A DNA stretch of 23,859 nucleotides from Pseudomonadota bacterium (GTDB taxonomy: Bacteria > Pseudomonadota > Gammaproteobacteria > Halothiobacillales > Halothiobacillaceae), in the NCBI GenBank assembly GCA_021795795.1, contig JAJYPA010000074.1:1-23859 (forward strand). Direction: 5' to 3'. The notes under the pieces are model-generated. The model had not been told where the DNA came from. It saw only the letters and a list, made by a program, of their open reading frames with translations, and did not search any database. Position 1 is the stretch's first letter; every line of letters starts with the position of its first letter. The position numbers and the translations under genes are program-made. Shown here piece by piece: positions 7,170-15,152 of this stretch.

Positions 7170-7480
7170 AAATCCCTGTCACGCTTATCGATCTTCTGCG
7201 CAAGCAGTCGTCCATGTACCTGCCTCATCTACCGGACTCGATTCGTATCCCCGCACTCAAACTCAGCCGCCCCGATGATGTAGTGCGCCCGGTTGTGGAC
7301 TCAACTGTGGATGACGTTGCCTTCGCCATCCAAGGGCTTGAAGCCGAATCCACTGCAATCCATCATCGCCTCGGCGCGCTGCGAGAGTTGTATGACGGCG
7401 CAAGAAAACGTGGTTCATCCGGCAGCACGACCGTAGCCGAGGCTTTTGCCGATCTCGTCACTGGGGAGGCACGCAAATGA
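7166..7480 (+). CDS. small phage early protein, 104 aa
   Basis: Unrecognised small protein, in an ATGA overlap with both neighbours (7166-7169 and 7477-7480). The N-terminal half is proline-containing and basic (IDLLRKQSSMYLPHLPDSIR); the C-terminal half is helical (DDVAFAIQGLEAESTAIHHR). The strict coupling to the ATPase gene downstream suggests an accessory role in recombination or replication, which is inference. Confidence 0.75.
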   Translation: MKIPVTLIDLLRKQSSMYLPHLPDSIRIPALKLSRPDDVVRPVVDSTVDDVAFAIQGLEAESTAIHHRLGALRELYDGARKRGSSGSTTVAEAFADLVTGEARK

Positions 7481-8352
7481 GCCTCCCCATCATTACTGCC
7501 GATCAACGCCTGGCGGAAAAGCGTGGTGTCAAGGGCGTGCTCGTCGGCAAAAGCGGCATCGGCAAGACGTCCCAATTGTGGACGCTGAGCCCCACGTCGA
7601 CGCTGTTCTTTGATCTCGAGGCCGGAGATCTCGCCGTCGAGGGGTGGGCGGGCGACACGGTTCGGCCGCGCACCTGGCAGGAATGCCGGGATTTCGCGGT
7701 CTTCATCGGCGGCCCCAACCCGGCGCTACGTGATGAGCAGCCCTACAGCCAGGCCCACTTTGAAGCAGTCTGCGCGCGTTTTGGCGACCCGTCGGCTCTG
7801 GACAAGTACGAGACCGTCTTCGTCGATTCGATCACCGTTGCGGGTCGTCTGTGCCTGCAATGGTGCAAGGGGCAGCCGCAGGCATTTTCGGAAAAAACCG
7901 GCAAACCTGACAGCCGTGGGGCCTACGGCTTGATGGGTCAGGAAATGATCGGCTGGCTCACCCACCTGCAACACACCCGGCGCAAGAACGTCTGGTTCGT
8001 CGGCATTTTGAACGAGGCCATGGACGACTTCAATCGCCGCGTCTTTTCACTGCAGGTTGATGGCTCGAAAACCGGACTTGAGTTGCCGGGGATCGTCGAT
8101 GAGGTCATCACCCTGGCCGAATTGAAGTCCGACGACGGCAGTGGCTACCGGGCGTTCGTCTGCCACACCCTGAACGACTGGGGCTACCCTGCCAAGGATC
8201 GTTCCGGTCGGCTCGACGCTATCGAGGAGCCGCATCTCGGCCGCCTGATGGAAAAGATCGCCGGCCCTGCCAAGCCCGCCACCGAACGACTCGATTTCGC
8301 ACGCACAGTACCCGTTTCCACCCCCGAATCCATTTCAACTCAGGAGTCCTGA
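7477..8352 (+). CDS. Sak4-like RecA-fold ATPase (phage recombinase)
   Basis: A 291-residue single-domain ATPase. Walker A is GKSGIGKT (residues 24-31), FFDLEAGDLAVEGW follows as in RecA-core phage ATPases, and Walker B is ETVFVDSIT (about 112-120). The segment GQEMIGWLTHLQHTRRKNVW carries the sensor-type helix. Phage proteins of this group (Sak4, 'ATP-binding protein') promote single-strand annealing or recombination together with an SSB. The next gene encodes such an SSB-like partner, followed by helicase and nuclease genes, which supports this reading. A pure replication-loader ATPase is the alternative. Start ATG 7477 overlaps the previous stop. Confidence 0.85.
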   Translation: MSLPIITADQRLAEKRGVKGVLVGKSGIGKTSQLWTLSPTSTLFFDLEAGDLAVEGWAGDTVRPRTWQECRDFAVFIGGPNPALRDEQPYSQAHFEAVCARFGDPSALDKYETVFVDSITVAGRLCLQWCKGQPQAFSEKTGKPDSRGAYGLMGQEMIGWLTHLQHTRRKNVWFVGILNEAMDDFNRRVFSLQVDGSKTGLELPGIVDEVITLAELKSDDGSGYRAFVCHTLNDWGYPAKDRSGRLDAIEEPHLGRLMEKIAGPAKPATERLDFARTVPVSTPESISTQES

Positions 8353-8354
8353 TC

Positions 8355-8951
8355 ATGACCTATTTCGATTTCAATTCCGCTTCCGAACAGACGTCCTTCG
8401 ACCCCATCCCGAAAGGCACCTTGGTCCGCGTGCGCATAACCATCCGCCCGGGCGGCTTCGATGACGCATCCCAAGGTTGGACTGGCGGCTACGCCACGCG
8501 TAATGACAACACAGGCTCGGTTTATCTGAACTGCGAATTCGTGGTGATGGAAGGCGAGTATGGCCGCCGCAAGATGTGGTCGCTGATCGGTTTGTATAGC
8601 CCCAAGGGGCCTGAATGGGCCAACATGGGCCGGACATTCGTCAAAGCGATCCTCAATTCGGCGCGTGGTGTTCACCCGGGCGACAACAGCCCTGCCGCAC
8701 AGAACGCGCGCCGGATCAGTGGATTCGCAGATCTCGATGGCATTGAGTTCCTCGGCAAGGTCGACTGGGACAAGGATAAGAACGGTCAGGACAAGAGCGT
8801 CATCAAGTCGGCGATTACATCTGAACACAGGGACTACGCCGCGCTGATGGGGCAAGCAAGCCAGCCCGTATCGACAGCCGGCGCACCGACCACCCACACC
8901 CAAGCCACCGGCCACGCCCCGATCCCGGGTCGTCCGAGCTGGGCGCAGTAA
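8355..8951 (+). CDS. SSB-like / DUF669-type phage protein
   Basis: A 198-residue protein. It starts YFDFNSASEQTSFDPIPKGT, the opening pattern seen in DUF669-like proteins that accompany Sak4-type ATPases. A beta-rich body follows (VRVRITIRPGG, SVYLNCEFVVMEGEYGRRKM, IEFLGKVDWDKDKNG), compatible with an OB fold, and the disordered Pro/Ala/Thr-rich tail ends in GRPSWAQ. A flexible tail is typical of single-strand DNA-binding proteins that recruit partners. Ribosome-binding site AGGAG lies at 8342-8346, inside the ATPase gene's end. Assignment as an SSB rests on gene order and overall shape, not on a decisive motif. Confidence 0.75.
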   Translation: MTYFDFNSASEQTSFDPIPKGTLVRVRITIRPGGFDDASQGWTGGYATRNDNTGSVYLNCEFVVMEGEYGRRKMWSLIGLYSPKGPEWANMGRTFVKAILNSARGVHPGDNSPAAQNARRISGFADLDGIEFLGKVDWDKDKNGQDKSVIKSAITSEHRDYAALMGQASQPVSTAGAPTTHTQATGHAPIPGRPSWAQ

Positions 8952-8966
8952 CGGAGGGTCACGCTC

Positions 8967-10652
8967 ATGATACTCCGTCCCCGCCAATCGCTGCTAGTCG
9001 AGCGCACATTGTCTGCGCTCGATGTACACGGAAACACACTGGCCGTCGCGCCGACCGGGTCGGGCAAAACCATCATGCTGTCGGCGGTGACTGGCAGTTA
9101 TCTGGTCGAACCCGATGCTAAGGCATGTATCCTGGCGCACCGTACCGAACTCACTGGTCAGAACCGCGCCAAGTTCGAACATGTAAATCCTGGCATGACC
9201 ACATCCGTGTTCGATGCCAACGAGAAATCCTGGCAAGGCCAGGTGACGTTCGCGATGGTGCAGACCTTGTCACGGCAGCCGCACCTCGAGCAGATGCCGA
9301 CTCTGGATCTCCTCATCATCGACGAAGCCCATCACTCGTCTTCGCCCAGCTACCGAGCCGTCATCGATCAGGTGCTGACCAAGAATCCGAAGGCTGGAAT
9401 CTGCGGCCTGACCGCCACCCCGAATCGTGGCGATGGCAAAGGGCTGCGTGAGGTGTTCTCGAACGTGTCTGACCAGATCAGTCTGGGCGAGATGATTGCA
9501 TCCGGCCACCTGGTGTCACCACGCACCTTTGTGATTGATGTTGGTGCGCAGGAAGCCTTGCAGCAAGTGCGGCGCACTGCGATCGACTTCGACATGGAAC
9601 AGGTCGCGTCGATTCTCAATAAATCGCTCATCACTGAAGCGGTGATCGCACACTGGAAGCAGAAAGCAGCTGACCGCAAAACCATCATCTTTTGCTCAAC
9701 GGTGGCCCATGCGCAAAGCGTTTGTGATGCCTTTGTCGCATCCGGCGTTCAAGCCGTATTGATTCATGGCGAACTATCAAATGCCGAGCGTAAGACGCGC
9801 CTGAAGAAATACGAGTGCGGTTCCGCCCAAGTGGTCGTCAATGTGGCGGTATTGACCGAGGGCTACGACTACACGCCCACCGCTTGTGTCGTGCTGCTGC
9901 GCCCAAGCTCTTATAAATCCACCTTCATCCAGATGGTGGGGCGCGGCCTGCGCACCGTAGATCCAGACGAGTTCCCCGGTGTCATCAAAACCGATTGCAT
10001 TGTGCTGGACTTCGGCACGGCCAGCCTGATGCATGGAGCACTCGAGCAGGACGTCAATCTGGATGGTCACCCCCACGATGGCGATGCCCCTACCAAGGAT
10101 TGTCCGGAGTGTGATGCCATCGTACCGCTGGCCTGCATGGAGTGCCCACTTTGCGGCCATGTCTGGGAACGGGGCCATGATGAGGTAGGCGAATTATCGG
10201 ACTTCATCATGAGCGAAATCGATCTCTTGAAACGCTCGAATTTCCGCTGGTGCGACCTGTTCGGTTGTGACGATGCGTTGATGGCCACGGGTTTTAGTGC
10301 CTGGGGTGGTGTATTTTTTCTGAATGGACGTTGGCATGCCATTGGCGGTGCCAAGTCGCAGCGCCCCAAATTACTGGCCGTGGGCGAGCGCACGGTTTGT
10401 ATGGCCAAGGCAGACGACTGGCTCAATGACAACGAGTCGGCAGATTCTGCGCACAAAACCCGGCGCTGGCTCAACGAGCCACCGACGTCCAAGCAACTGG
10501 GCTATCTGCCAGAACCGATGCGTGCCGATTTCGGCATGACCCGCTATCAGGCTTCGGCACTTCTGTCGTTCCAATTCAACAAAAACGCCATTGCGCGTCT
10601 GGTGACAGCGGCCAACGACGCACATGCCTCCAGTGCCTTGGAGCTTGCGTGA
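8967..10652 (+). CDS. SF2 DEAD/DEAH-box helicase with zinc-binding insert
   Basis: A 561-residue superfamily 2 helicase. Motif I APTGSGKT (28-35), motif II DEAH (119-122), motif III LTATP (148-152), motif V NVAVLTEGYD (292-301) and motif VI QMVGRGLR (322-329) are all present, so both RecA lobes are intact. After the core, CPEC (379-382) and CMECPLC (390-396) form a probable zinc ribbon. The remaining 160 residues are a phage-specific C-terminal region ending with a basic helical segment around TSKQLGYLPEPMRADFGMTR. It probably unwinds or remodels DNA at forks or recombination intermediates. GGAGG lies 10 bases upstream of ATG 8967. The UvrB/RecG/XPB-like lineage is not resolved. Confidence 0.93.
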   Translation: MILRPRQSLLVERTLSALDVHGNTLAVAPTGSGKTIMLSAVTGSYLVEPDAKACILAHRTELTGQNRAKFEHVNPGMTTSVFDANEKSWQGQVTFAMVQTLSRQPHLEQMPTLDLLIIDEAHHSSSPSYRAVIDQVLTKNPKAGICGLTATPNRGDGKGLREVFSNVSDQISLGEMIASGHLVSPRTFVIDVGAQEALQQVRRTAIDFDMEQVASILNKSLITEAVIAHWKQKAADRKTIIFCSTVAHAQSVCDAFVASGVQAVLIHGELSNAERKTRLKKYECGSAQVVVNVAVLTEGYDYTPTACVVLLRPSSYKSTFIQMVGRGLRTVDPDEFPGVIKTDCIVLDFGTASLMHGALEQDVNLDGHPHDGDAPTKDCPECDAIVPLACMECPLCGHVWERGHDEVGELSDFIMSEIDLLKRSNFRWCDLFGCDDALMATGFSAWGGVFFLNGRWHAIGGAKSQRPKLLAVGERTVCMAKADDWLNDNESADSAHKTRRWLNEPPTSKQLGYLPEPMRADFGMTRYQASALLSFQFNKNAIARLVTAANDAHASSALELA

Positions 10653-11071
10653 AATGCATCGTGTGCTCCCGCCAGGCCAAGGGCCTCGGGTGGTTCAACG
10701 CCAACCTCAAACGCAGCGACCCCAAGCGCTATTGCGACAAGTGGGCGTTTTGCTCAATGCGCTGCCAAAACGCGTTTTCAATGCTCATGAATAAAACGGA
10801 GGGAAAAATGTTAGATCCGAGTGAAATGGAAATAACTGCCATGGGGTGTTGTTTGTCGCCGTTGGGCGAGTTTGTGGGTGCCATCGGCATGGATCGTCCG
10901 CTTGCCGATTACAGCCGCGAGGAGGTGATGACCCTCATTGATGTCGTGGTCACGGCCTATCAGCAACACATGACGGCCGAGCACGAACGCATGGCCGCCT
11001 GGGATCGTGCGTTTTTGCAGGAGCGACTGGCCCAGAAAAACCCACCCTCATCCATGGGAGCGCCATTCTGA
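10649..11071 (+). CDS. small Cys-rich phage protein (DUF6511-like)
   Basis: A 140-residue protein with an N-terminal treble-clef-type cysteine set: C3-IV-C6, then FCSMRCQ with further cysteines. This suggests one bound zinc. The middle (GEFVGAIGMDRPLADYSREE) and the C-terminal amphipathic helix (LIDVVVTAYQQHMTAEHERM) are conserved-looking. I recall similar proteins annotated as DUF6511 next to phage helicases, but this is from memory only. GTG start at 10649 overlaps the helicase stop (GTGA), with GGAG at 10640-10643. Confidence 0.75.
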   Translation: MKCIVCSRQAKGLGWFNANLKRSDPKRYCDKWAFCSMRCQNAFSMLMNKTEGKMLDPSEMEITAMGCCLSPLGEFVGAIGMDRPLADYSREEVMTLIDVVVTAYQQHMTAEHERMAAWDRAFLQERLAQKNPPSSMGAPF

Positions 11072-11844
11072 TGCTGGATTTCAACGCTCGTCCCAAAATT
11101 CAAGATCAGATCACGAATCTGATCGATGTGGCACTGATCCGCGAACGCGCGGGTCAAACATCGCGTGACTATCTCGGCGCCTCGCGCCTCGGGGTCGCTT
11201 GTGAGCGCGCTTTGCAGTACGAGTACAAGAACACGCCGGTCGACGTAGGACGTGGTTTCTCGGGCCGCTTATTGCGCATCTTTGAGGTCGGTCACACGCT
11301 GGAAAACTTGGCCATCCGCTGGCTTCGCATGGCCGGATTCGACCTGTACACCCAGAAAGCCAGCGGTGGTCAGTTCGGCTTTTCTGTCGCGGGTGGTCGC
11401 ATACAGGGACACATAGACGGGGTTCTGAACAGCGGCCTCACTGAGTTTGAAATGCGCTATCCCGCCTTGTGGGAGTGCAAGACCATGAATGACAAGTCGT
11501 GGCGGGACACGGTCAAACAGGGAGTTACCAAGTCTAAGCCCGTTTATGCCGCGCAGGTTGCAGTCTATCAGGCTTACATGGAAGCCAGCATCCCGGGCAT
11601 TTCGGCAAACCCGGCGTTGTTCACCGCCATCAACAAAGACACCCAGAAAATCTGGTTCGAATTATTGCCGTTTGACGGCGAATTGGCGCAGCGCATGTCG
11701 GACCGCGCGGTCCGTATCATCACGGCGACGGACAGCCAGGAATTGTTACCGCGCCATGCCACCACGCCGACGCATGTCGAGTGCAAGTTCTGCAGTTGGC
11801 AGGATCGCTGTTGGGCCACGCATGCAAACGGAAGTGCGGCATGA
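11071..11844 (+). CDS. PD-(D/E)XK nuclease, Cas4/RecB-like with probable Fe-S cluster
   Basis: A 257-residue nuclease. Catalytic motifs are GHIDGVL (D116) and WECKTMN (E135, K137), followed by the QVAVYQ helix (Q162), the order found in RecB-type PD-(D/E)XK enzymes. Four cysteines, C44 in GVACERALQYEY and C238, C241 and C247 in CKFCSWQDRCW, are placed exactly as in the 4Fe-4S exonucleases Cas4 and AddB. It is therefore likely a 5'-3' or end-processing exonuclease feeding the Sak4/SSB pair. No cas1/cas2 or CRISPR array is nearby, so it is a phage recombination nuclease rather than a CRISPR protein. ATG 11071 overlaps the upstream stop (TGATG). Confidence 0.9.
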   Translation: MLDFNARPKIQDQITNLIDVALIRERAGQTSRDYLGASRLGVACERALQYEYKNTPVDVGRGFSGRLLRIFEVGHTLENLAIRWLRMAGFDLYTQKASGGQFGFSVAGGRIQGHIDGVLNSGLTEFEMRYPALWECKTMNDKSWRDTVKQGVTKSKPVYAAQVAVYQAYMEASIPGISANPALFTAINKDTQKIWFELLPFDGELAQRMSDRAVRIITATDSQELLPRHATTPTHVECKFCSWQDRCWATHANGSAA

Positions 11845-11863
11845 ACATGCACCTCCTTCGGCA

Positions 11864-12199
11864 TCATCTCAAAGCGGACAGCGCAGCCTCCGGAGCCTTG
11901 TCGAGCACTTTCAGCAACGCCTTGGCTGCGCCTGTCGGGCAACGCTTGCCCTGCTCCCAATTGCGGATGGTTTCCAGAGAAACATTGATCCGATGTGAAA
12001 ACTCCAACTGGCTCAATCCGAGACGCTTACGCACGCGGCGTGCGAACTTTGCCGCGTCCTGCATGGCTTCGGCATCGTCAGCTGCCGCTTGCCTGGCAAT
12101 GTCTTCCTCGGAGGTGGCATCCACACCAGCCGGATCAATCCATCCCGCAGCCAAAGTCGCAGGCTGTGTCGGGTCAATCTTCACGCGTACAGTCTTCAT
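11864..12199 (-). CDS. XRE-type antitoxin partner of BrnT
   Basis: A 111-residue protein with a C-terminal Cro/CI HTH: RVRKRLGLSQLEFSHRINVS, then ETIRNWEQGKRCPTGAAKAL. The N-terminal half is acidic and Ala/Asp-rich (TSEEDIARQAAADDAEAM), the sort of flexible segment that wraps a toxin. It overlaps the BrnT-like gene by 26 bp and is downstream of it, the usual toxin-first order of this class. It should neutralise the toxin and autorepress the operon. Its 3' end lies 19 bp from the convergent nuclease gene. Most BrnT partners are ribbon-helix-helix BrnA; an XRE-type partner is the less common variant. Confidence 0.85.
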   Translation of the reverse strand: MKTVRVKIDPTQPATLAAGWIDPAGVDATSEEDIARQAAADDAEAMQDAAKFARRVRKRLGLSQLEFSHRINVSLETIRNWEQGKRCPTGAAKALLKVLDKAPEAALSALR

Positions 12200-12455
12200 A
12201 GTATCTGATCTCTCGTTGGTTTGCCTTACGTGCGGAAATGATGCGAATGAATTCGTTGCGTGGCGTGTAGATCACGATAAAGATTCGATCATCGATCTTG
12301 CCCATCAGTCTGTAGCGATCTTCATCATAACTATGGCGAGTATCGGCTTCAACGATCCGGTCAGGATCAAAGAAAGCTCGCGCCGCGTAGGCAAAGTTAA
12401 ACCGGCGCGTTCGCGCGCAATCCTCGCTTTTGGCTTCATCCCATTCAAATTCCAT
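12174..12455 (-). CDS. brnT: BrnT-family ribonuclease toxin
   Basis: A 93-residue toxin of the RelE-fold BrnT family. The family pattern is complete: FEWDEAKSEDCARTRRFNFA at the start, FFDPDRIVEADTRHSYDEDR in the middle, and IFIVIYTPRNEFIRIISARK followed by the YYE tail. Known members are mRNA-cleaving ribonucleases released when the antitoxin is degraded. I chose ATG 12453-12455 because family members begin just before FEWDE; an upstream ATG at 12473 would add six residues but has no ribosome-binding site. The pair is transcribed against the early operon in which it sits, so it looks like a later-acquired cargo (moron). Confidence 0.92.
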   Translation of the reverse strand: MEFEWDEAKSEDCARTRRFNFAYAARAFFDPDRIVEADTRHSYDEDRYRLMGKIDDRIFIVIYTPRNEFIRIISARKANQREIRYYEDCTRED

Positions 12456-12465
12456 GCACCAATAG

Positions 12466-12482
12466 TAGTTCATTGGACTATA
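12466..12482 (-). promoter_or_regulatory. TA promoter -10 box and overlapping operator-like palindrome
   Basis: On the minus strand TATAGT (12477-12482) forms a good -10 box about 20 bases before the BrnT start. The 15-bp near-palindrome TAGTTCATTGGACTA (12466-12480), 12 of 15 symmetric positions, overlaps it. This is the arrangement expected for autorepression by the XRE antitoxin. The -35 region matches consensus poorly. Confidence 0.5.
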
Positions 12483-12505
12483 GATTGCAAGATGGGAGGT
12501 ATGGC

Positions 12506-12847
12506 ATGAACGCAGCACTCATTCCCACGCATCCGAACCGGCCTCTCGTCGGGATACGCATCATCGAACGCATGCTTTTGCGCCATGTGTTCGCACCGGT
12601 GCCAGAGGCCAAGCTGATCGTGGCAGTGATCTGTCAGGCAATGGCTGATGCAGTCTCGTCTGACGATTATCTCCGGCGCAGAGCCTGTGAGTTTTTGCAG
12701 AGCAGACGTCTCGACTTCTTCACCGATCTTGTCGACATCAACCCGGAATTTGTCAGGGAGGTGGCACGCCGGACGCGCTATCTCACCATCACCACACCAA
12801 CAATTCCAGCCGTTAGAAAGAATTCAAGAAAGATGACTAAAGGATGA
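12506..12847 (+). CDS. small phage protein of unknown function, 113 aa
   Basis: A soluble, mostly helical protein beginning MNAALIPTHPNRPLVGIRII, with EAKLIVAVICQAMADAVSSD and a region CEFLQSRRLDFFTDLVDINP that recalls other phage proteins encoded before primases. The tail is very basic (RKNSRKMTKG). The start ATG 12506 has GGGAGGT at 12494-12500, which rules out the longer frame from 12473. The stop overlaps the primase-helicase start region at 12844-12847, so it is coupled to it and may be a replication accessory factor. Function unknown. Confidence 0.75.
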   Translation: MNAALIPTHPNRPLVGIRIIERMLLRHVFAPVPEAKLIVAVICQAMADAVSSDDYLRRRACEFLQSRRLDFFTDLVDINPEFVREVARRTRYLTITTPTIPAVRKNSRKMTKG

Positions 12848-14994
12848 TGGATTTTAACGACATTACGGCACCAATTAAGCATTCTCACACCAGAGATCGT
12901 GACGAGATACGCCGCGATGTGCTTGCCTGTCTGGAATCTGTTTTATTCACGATGTTTCCAGCAGGCAAAAAACGACACGACAAGTTTTACATCGGAGATG
13001 TGTTTGGCAGTCCCGGCGACAGTCTCGAAGTCGTGCTTACTGGTAAAAAGGCAGGACTGTGGACCGATCGCGCAGAAGGTAGCGGCGGTGACATCTTTGA
13101 CCTGATTGCCAAACGCCACGGGCTGGACACCCGATCTGACTTCAGCGCGGTGATGAAAGTCGCTGCCGAACTGGTTGGCGGGCCGTTGAGCCATCCTGCG
13201 CCAATCAGGACCGAAGTGCCATTAGACGATCTCGGTGCCCACACCGGCAAATGGGACTACCTCACACCCGATGGACTGTTGATCGCATGCGTCTATCGCT
13301 ATGACCCGCCGACGGGCAAGAAATATCGCCCCTGGGATGTGCGGGCACGGATGTGGCGCGCACCTGATCCCAGGCCGCTCTACAACCTGCCCGCGATATC
13401 CAAGGCAAAGCAGGTGGTCCTGGTCGAGGGTGAAAAATGCGCTGATGCCCTGATTGCTGTTGGCATCGTGGCGACCACAGCCATGAACGGGGCCAAAGCA
13501 CCAATCGACAAGACTGACTGGAAGCCACTGGCTGGCAAGTCTGTTTTGATCTGGCCAGATCGGGATGCGCCTGGCTGGGATTACGCCGAAAACGCCGCAC
13601 GCGCTTGTGTTACTGCAGGCTGTTTATCCGTGGCGATCTTGGTGCCGCCGACTGACAAGCCGAACAAGTGGGACGCCGCCAACGCCGTCACCGAGGGATT
13701 CAACTGCGTGGATTTCATCGCGCACGGAGGGTGCCACGTGGTCAAGGCGGCGGTTCCATCACTGCCGACATTCACGCTGGGTGAGATGCTCGATGATGAC
13801 TCGCCACTACCACCAGACCTGATCTCGCCGCGCGTGCTCACGCCGGGCGGCATGTTGGTGTTTGGTGGCGCACCCAAGGTCGGCAAGAGCGATTTTCTAC
13901 TGTCATGGCTCATACATATGGCTGCAGGCATACCTTTCCTGGGCATGCCACCTCCCCGACCATTGCGCGTGTTCTATCTTCAAGCCGAAGTGCAATATCA
14001 CTACCTGCGCGAGCGGGTAAAAGAAATTCGTCTGCCGTCCCATAGGTTGCAAGATGCGCGTGCCAATTTCATTGCCACCCCGCAATTGCATCTCGTGCTC
14101 GATGATGCAGGGCTGACTCAGGTGATCCCCGCCATCGCAAATGCATTTGGTGGCTTGCCGCCAGACATCATTGCCATTGATCCGATCCGCAACGTATTCG
14201 ATGGCGGCGACGCCGGTGGCGAGAACGACAATGGCGCGATGTTGTTCTTCCTGTCCCAACGGGTAGAACGAATTCGTCAAGCGGTGAACCCGGACGCCGG
14301 TATCATCCTCGCCCACCACACCAAGAAGCTTGGCAAGAAGCAGTTCGAGGAAGACCCGTTCCAGGCACTGGCCGGAGCCAGCAGCCTGCGCGGTTACTAC
14401 TCAAGCGGGATGGTGCTGTACCGCCCCGATGAAACACACACCACGCGCCAGCTGATTTTTGAATTGCGCAACGGAGCGAGTATTCCGTTCAAGCACGTGG
14501 ACAAGAGCAAAGGGGAATGGCGCGAGGTCAATCCCACAGTTCGGTCCGTGATGCATGACTGGGGTGAAAAACTCGATGCCGAGCGCCGGCGCAAGCATGA
14601 CGTGATCGTGCAGATGTTGTTCGATGAAGCTGCACAGGGCAAATGTTACACGTCGAACCAGTTTGCTGAAGCCTTTGAAGGTCAAGGAGGACTGGGGGCA
14701 AACCGCACCATCAACGAACGTCTGTCCGTACTCGCCACCCTTGGCTATATCAAGTTCTTCCGCAACCCGCAGGATTACGGGCTGGCACAGGTCAAGCGCA
14801 GCAAATTCGGTTATCTGTGCGTGGAGGACATGCGGCTGACCCGCACTTTCGATCTGCCAGCTCCGGAGTGCGGCGAGCCTCTGACTGAATCCGTCAGAGT
14901 GATGCCGACCCATTACAAATGTCCCCGGTCGGGTGTGATTTTACCTGTTGAAAACGCGGATATCTGGATATACCAACAGGAGATGGAACCATGA
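12844..14994 (+). CDS. primase-helicase fusion (TOPRIM + RepA/KaiC-like ATPase)
   Basis: A 716-residue replication protein. The N-terminal region GLWTDRAEGSGGDIFDLIAK (about 71-90) is the fold that precedes TOPRIM in phage primases. TOPRIM motifs follow: VVLVEGEKCADAL (about 191-203) and WPDRDAPG (237-244). A hexameric-helicase-type ATPase domain comes next, with Walker A GGAPKVGKS (341-349), Walker B DIIAIDPI (441-448) and the HHTKK motif (491-495) of RepA/AAA_25 helicases. The C-terminal 130 residues, with TSNQFAEAFEGQGGLGANRT, look like a winged helix that could bind the origin. It should both prime and unwind phage DNA. Start may be ATG 12844 or 12847. The putative origin repeats begin immediately after its stop. 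Confidence 0.92.
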   Translation: MMDFNDITAPIKHSHTRDRDEIRRDVLACLESVLFTMFPAGKKRHDKFYIGDVFGSPGDSLEVVLTGKKAGLWTDRAEGSGGDIFDLIAKRHGLDTRSDFSAVMKVAAELVGGPLSHPAPIRTEVPLDDLGAHTGKWDYLTPDGLLIACVYRYDPPTGKKYRPWDVRARMWRAPDPRPLYNLPAISKAKQVVLVEGEKCADALIAVGIVATTAMNGAKAPIDKTDWKPLAGKSVLIWPDRDAPGWDYAENAARACVTAGCLSVAILVPPTDKPNKWDAANAVTEGFNCVDFIAHGGCHVVKAAVPSLPTFTLGEMLDDDSPLPPDLISPRVLTPGGMLVFGGAPKVGKSDFLLSWLIHMAAGIPFLGMPPPRPLRVFYLQAEVQYHYLRERVKEIRLPSHRLQDARANFIATPQLHLVLDDAGLTQVIPAIANAFGGLPPDIIAIDPIRNVFDGGDAGGENDNGAMLFFLSQRVERIRQAVNPDAGIILAHHTKKLGKKQFEEDPFQALAGASSLRGYYSSGMVLYRPDETHTTRQLIFELRNGASIPFKHVDKSKGEWREVNPTVRSVMHDWGEKLDAERRRKHDVIVQMLFDEAAQGKCYTSNQFAEAFEGQGGLGANRTINERLSVLATLGYIKFFRNPQDYGLAQVKRSKFGYLCVEDMRLTRTFDLPAPECGEPLTESVRVMPTHYKCPRSGVILPVENADIWIYQQEMEP

Positions 14995-15152
14995 AAAAAA
15001 CATCGGAAAAACGTCTGCAATCTGACCCAGATTGCTGCAATCTGCAATCTGGCCGCAATCAAATTTTGATGATTATAAAGGAAAATTCCAGATTGCAGGG
15101 GTTTGGCGCCGCAAACTCCCGCAATCTAGGATACCCCATAACCAATCAATAA
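14991..15152 (+). CDS. small ORF (53 aa) overlapping the repeat cluster
   Basis: A 53-residue frame begins MKKTSEKRLQSDPDCCNLQS. Its ATG at 14991 overlaps the primase-helicase stop as ATGA and has a strong AACAGGAGA ribosome-binding site at 14977-14985. The initiation signals are as good as those of any gene here. The peptide is basic and Asn/Gln-rich, and short LQ/NL repeats in it are produced by the GCAATCTG DNA repeats, so its amino-acid sequence may be a by-product of the DNA element. Whether it is a functional protein or translation running into the origin is open. Confidence 0.45.
   Translation: MKKTSEKRLQSDPDCCNLQSGRNQILMIIKENSRLQGFGAANSRNLGYPITNQ

Noticed and set aside
11071..11844. 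CRISPR-associated Cas4
   Set aside because: The Fe-S cysteines and PD-(D/E)XK motifs match, but there is no cas1/cas2 or array, and it sits inside a phage recombination operon.
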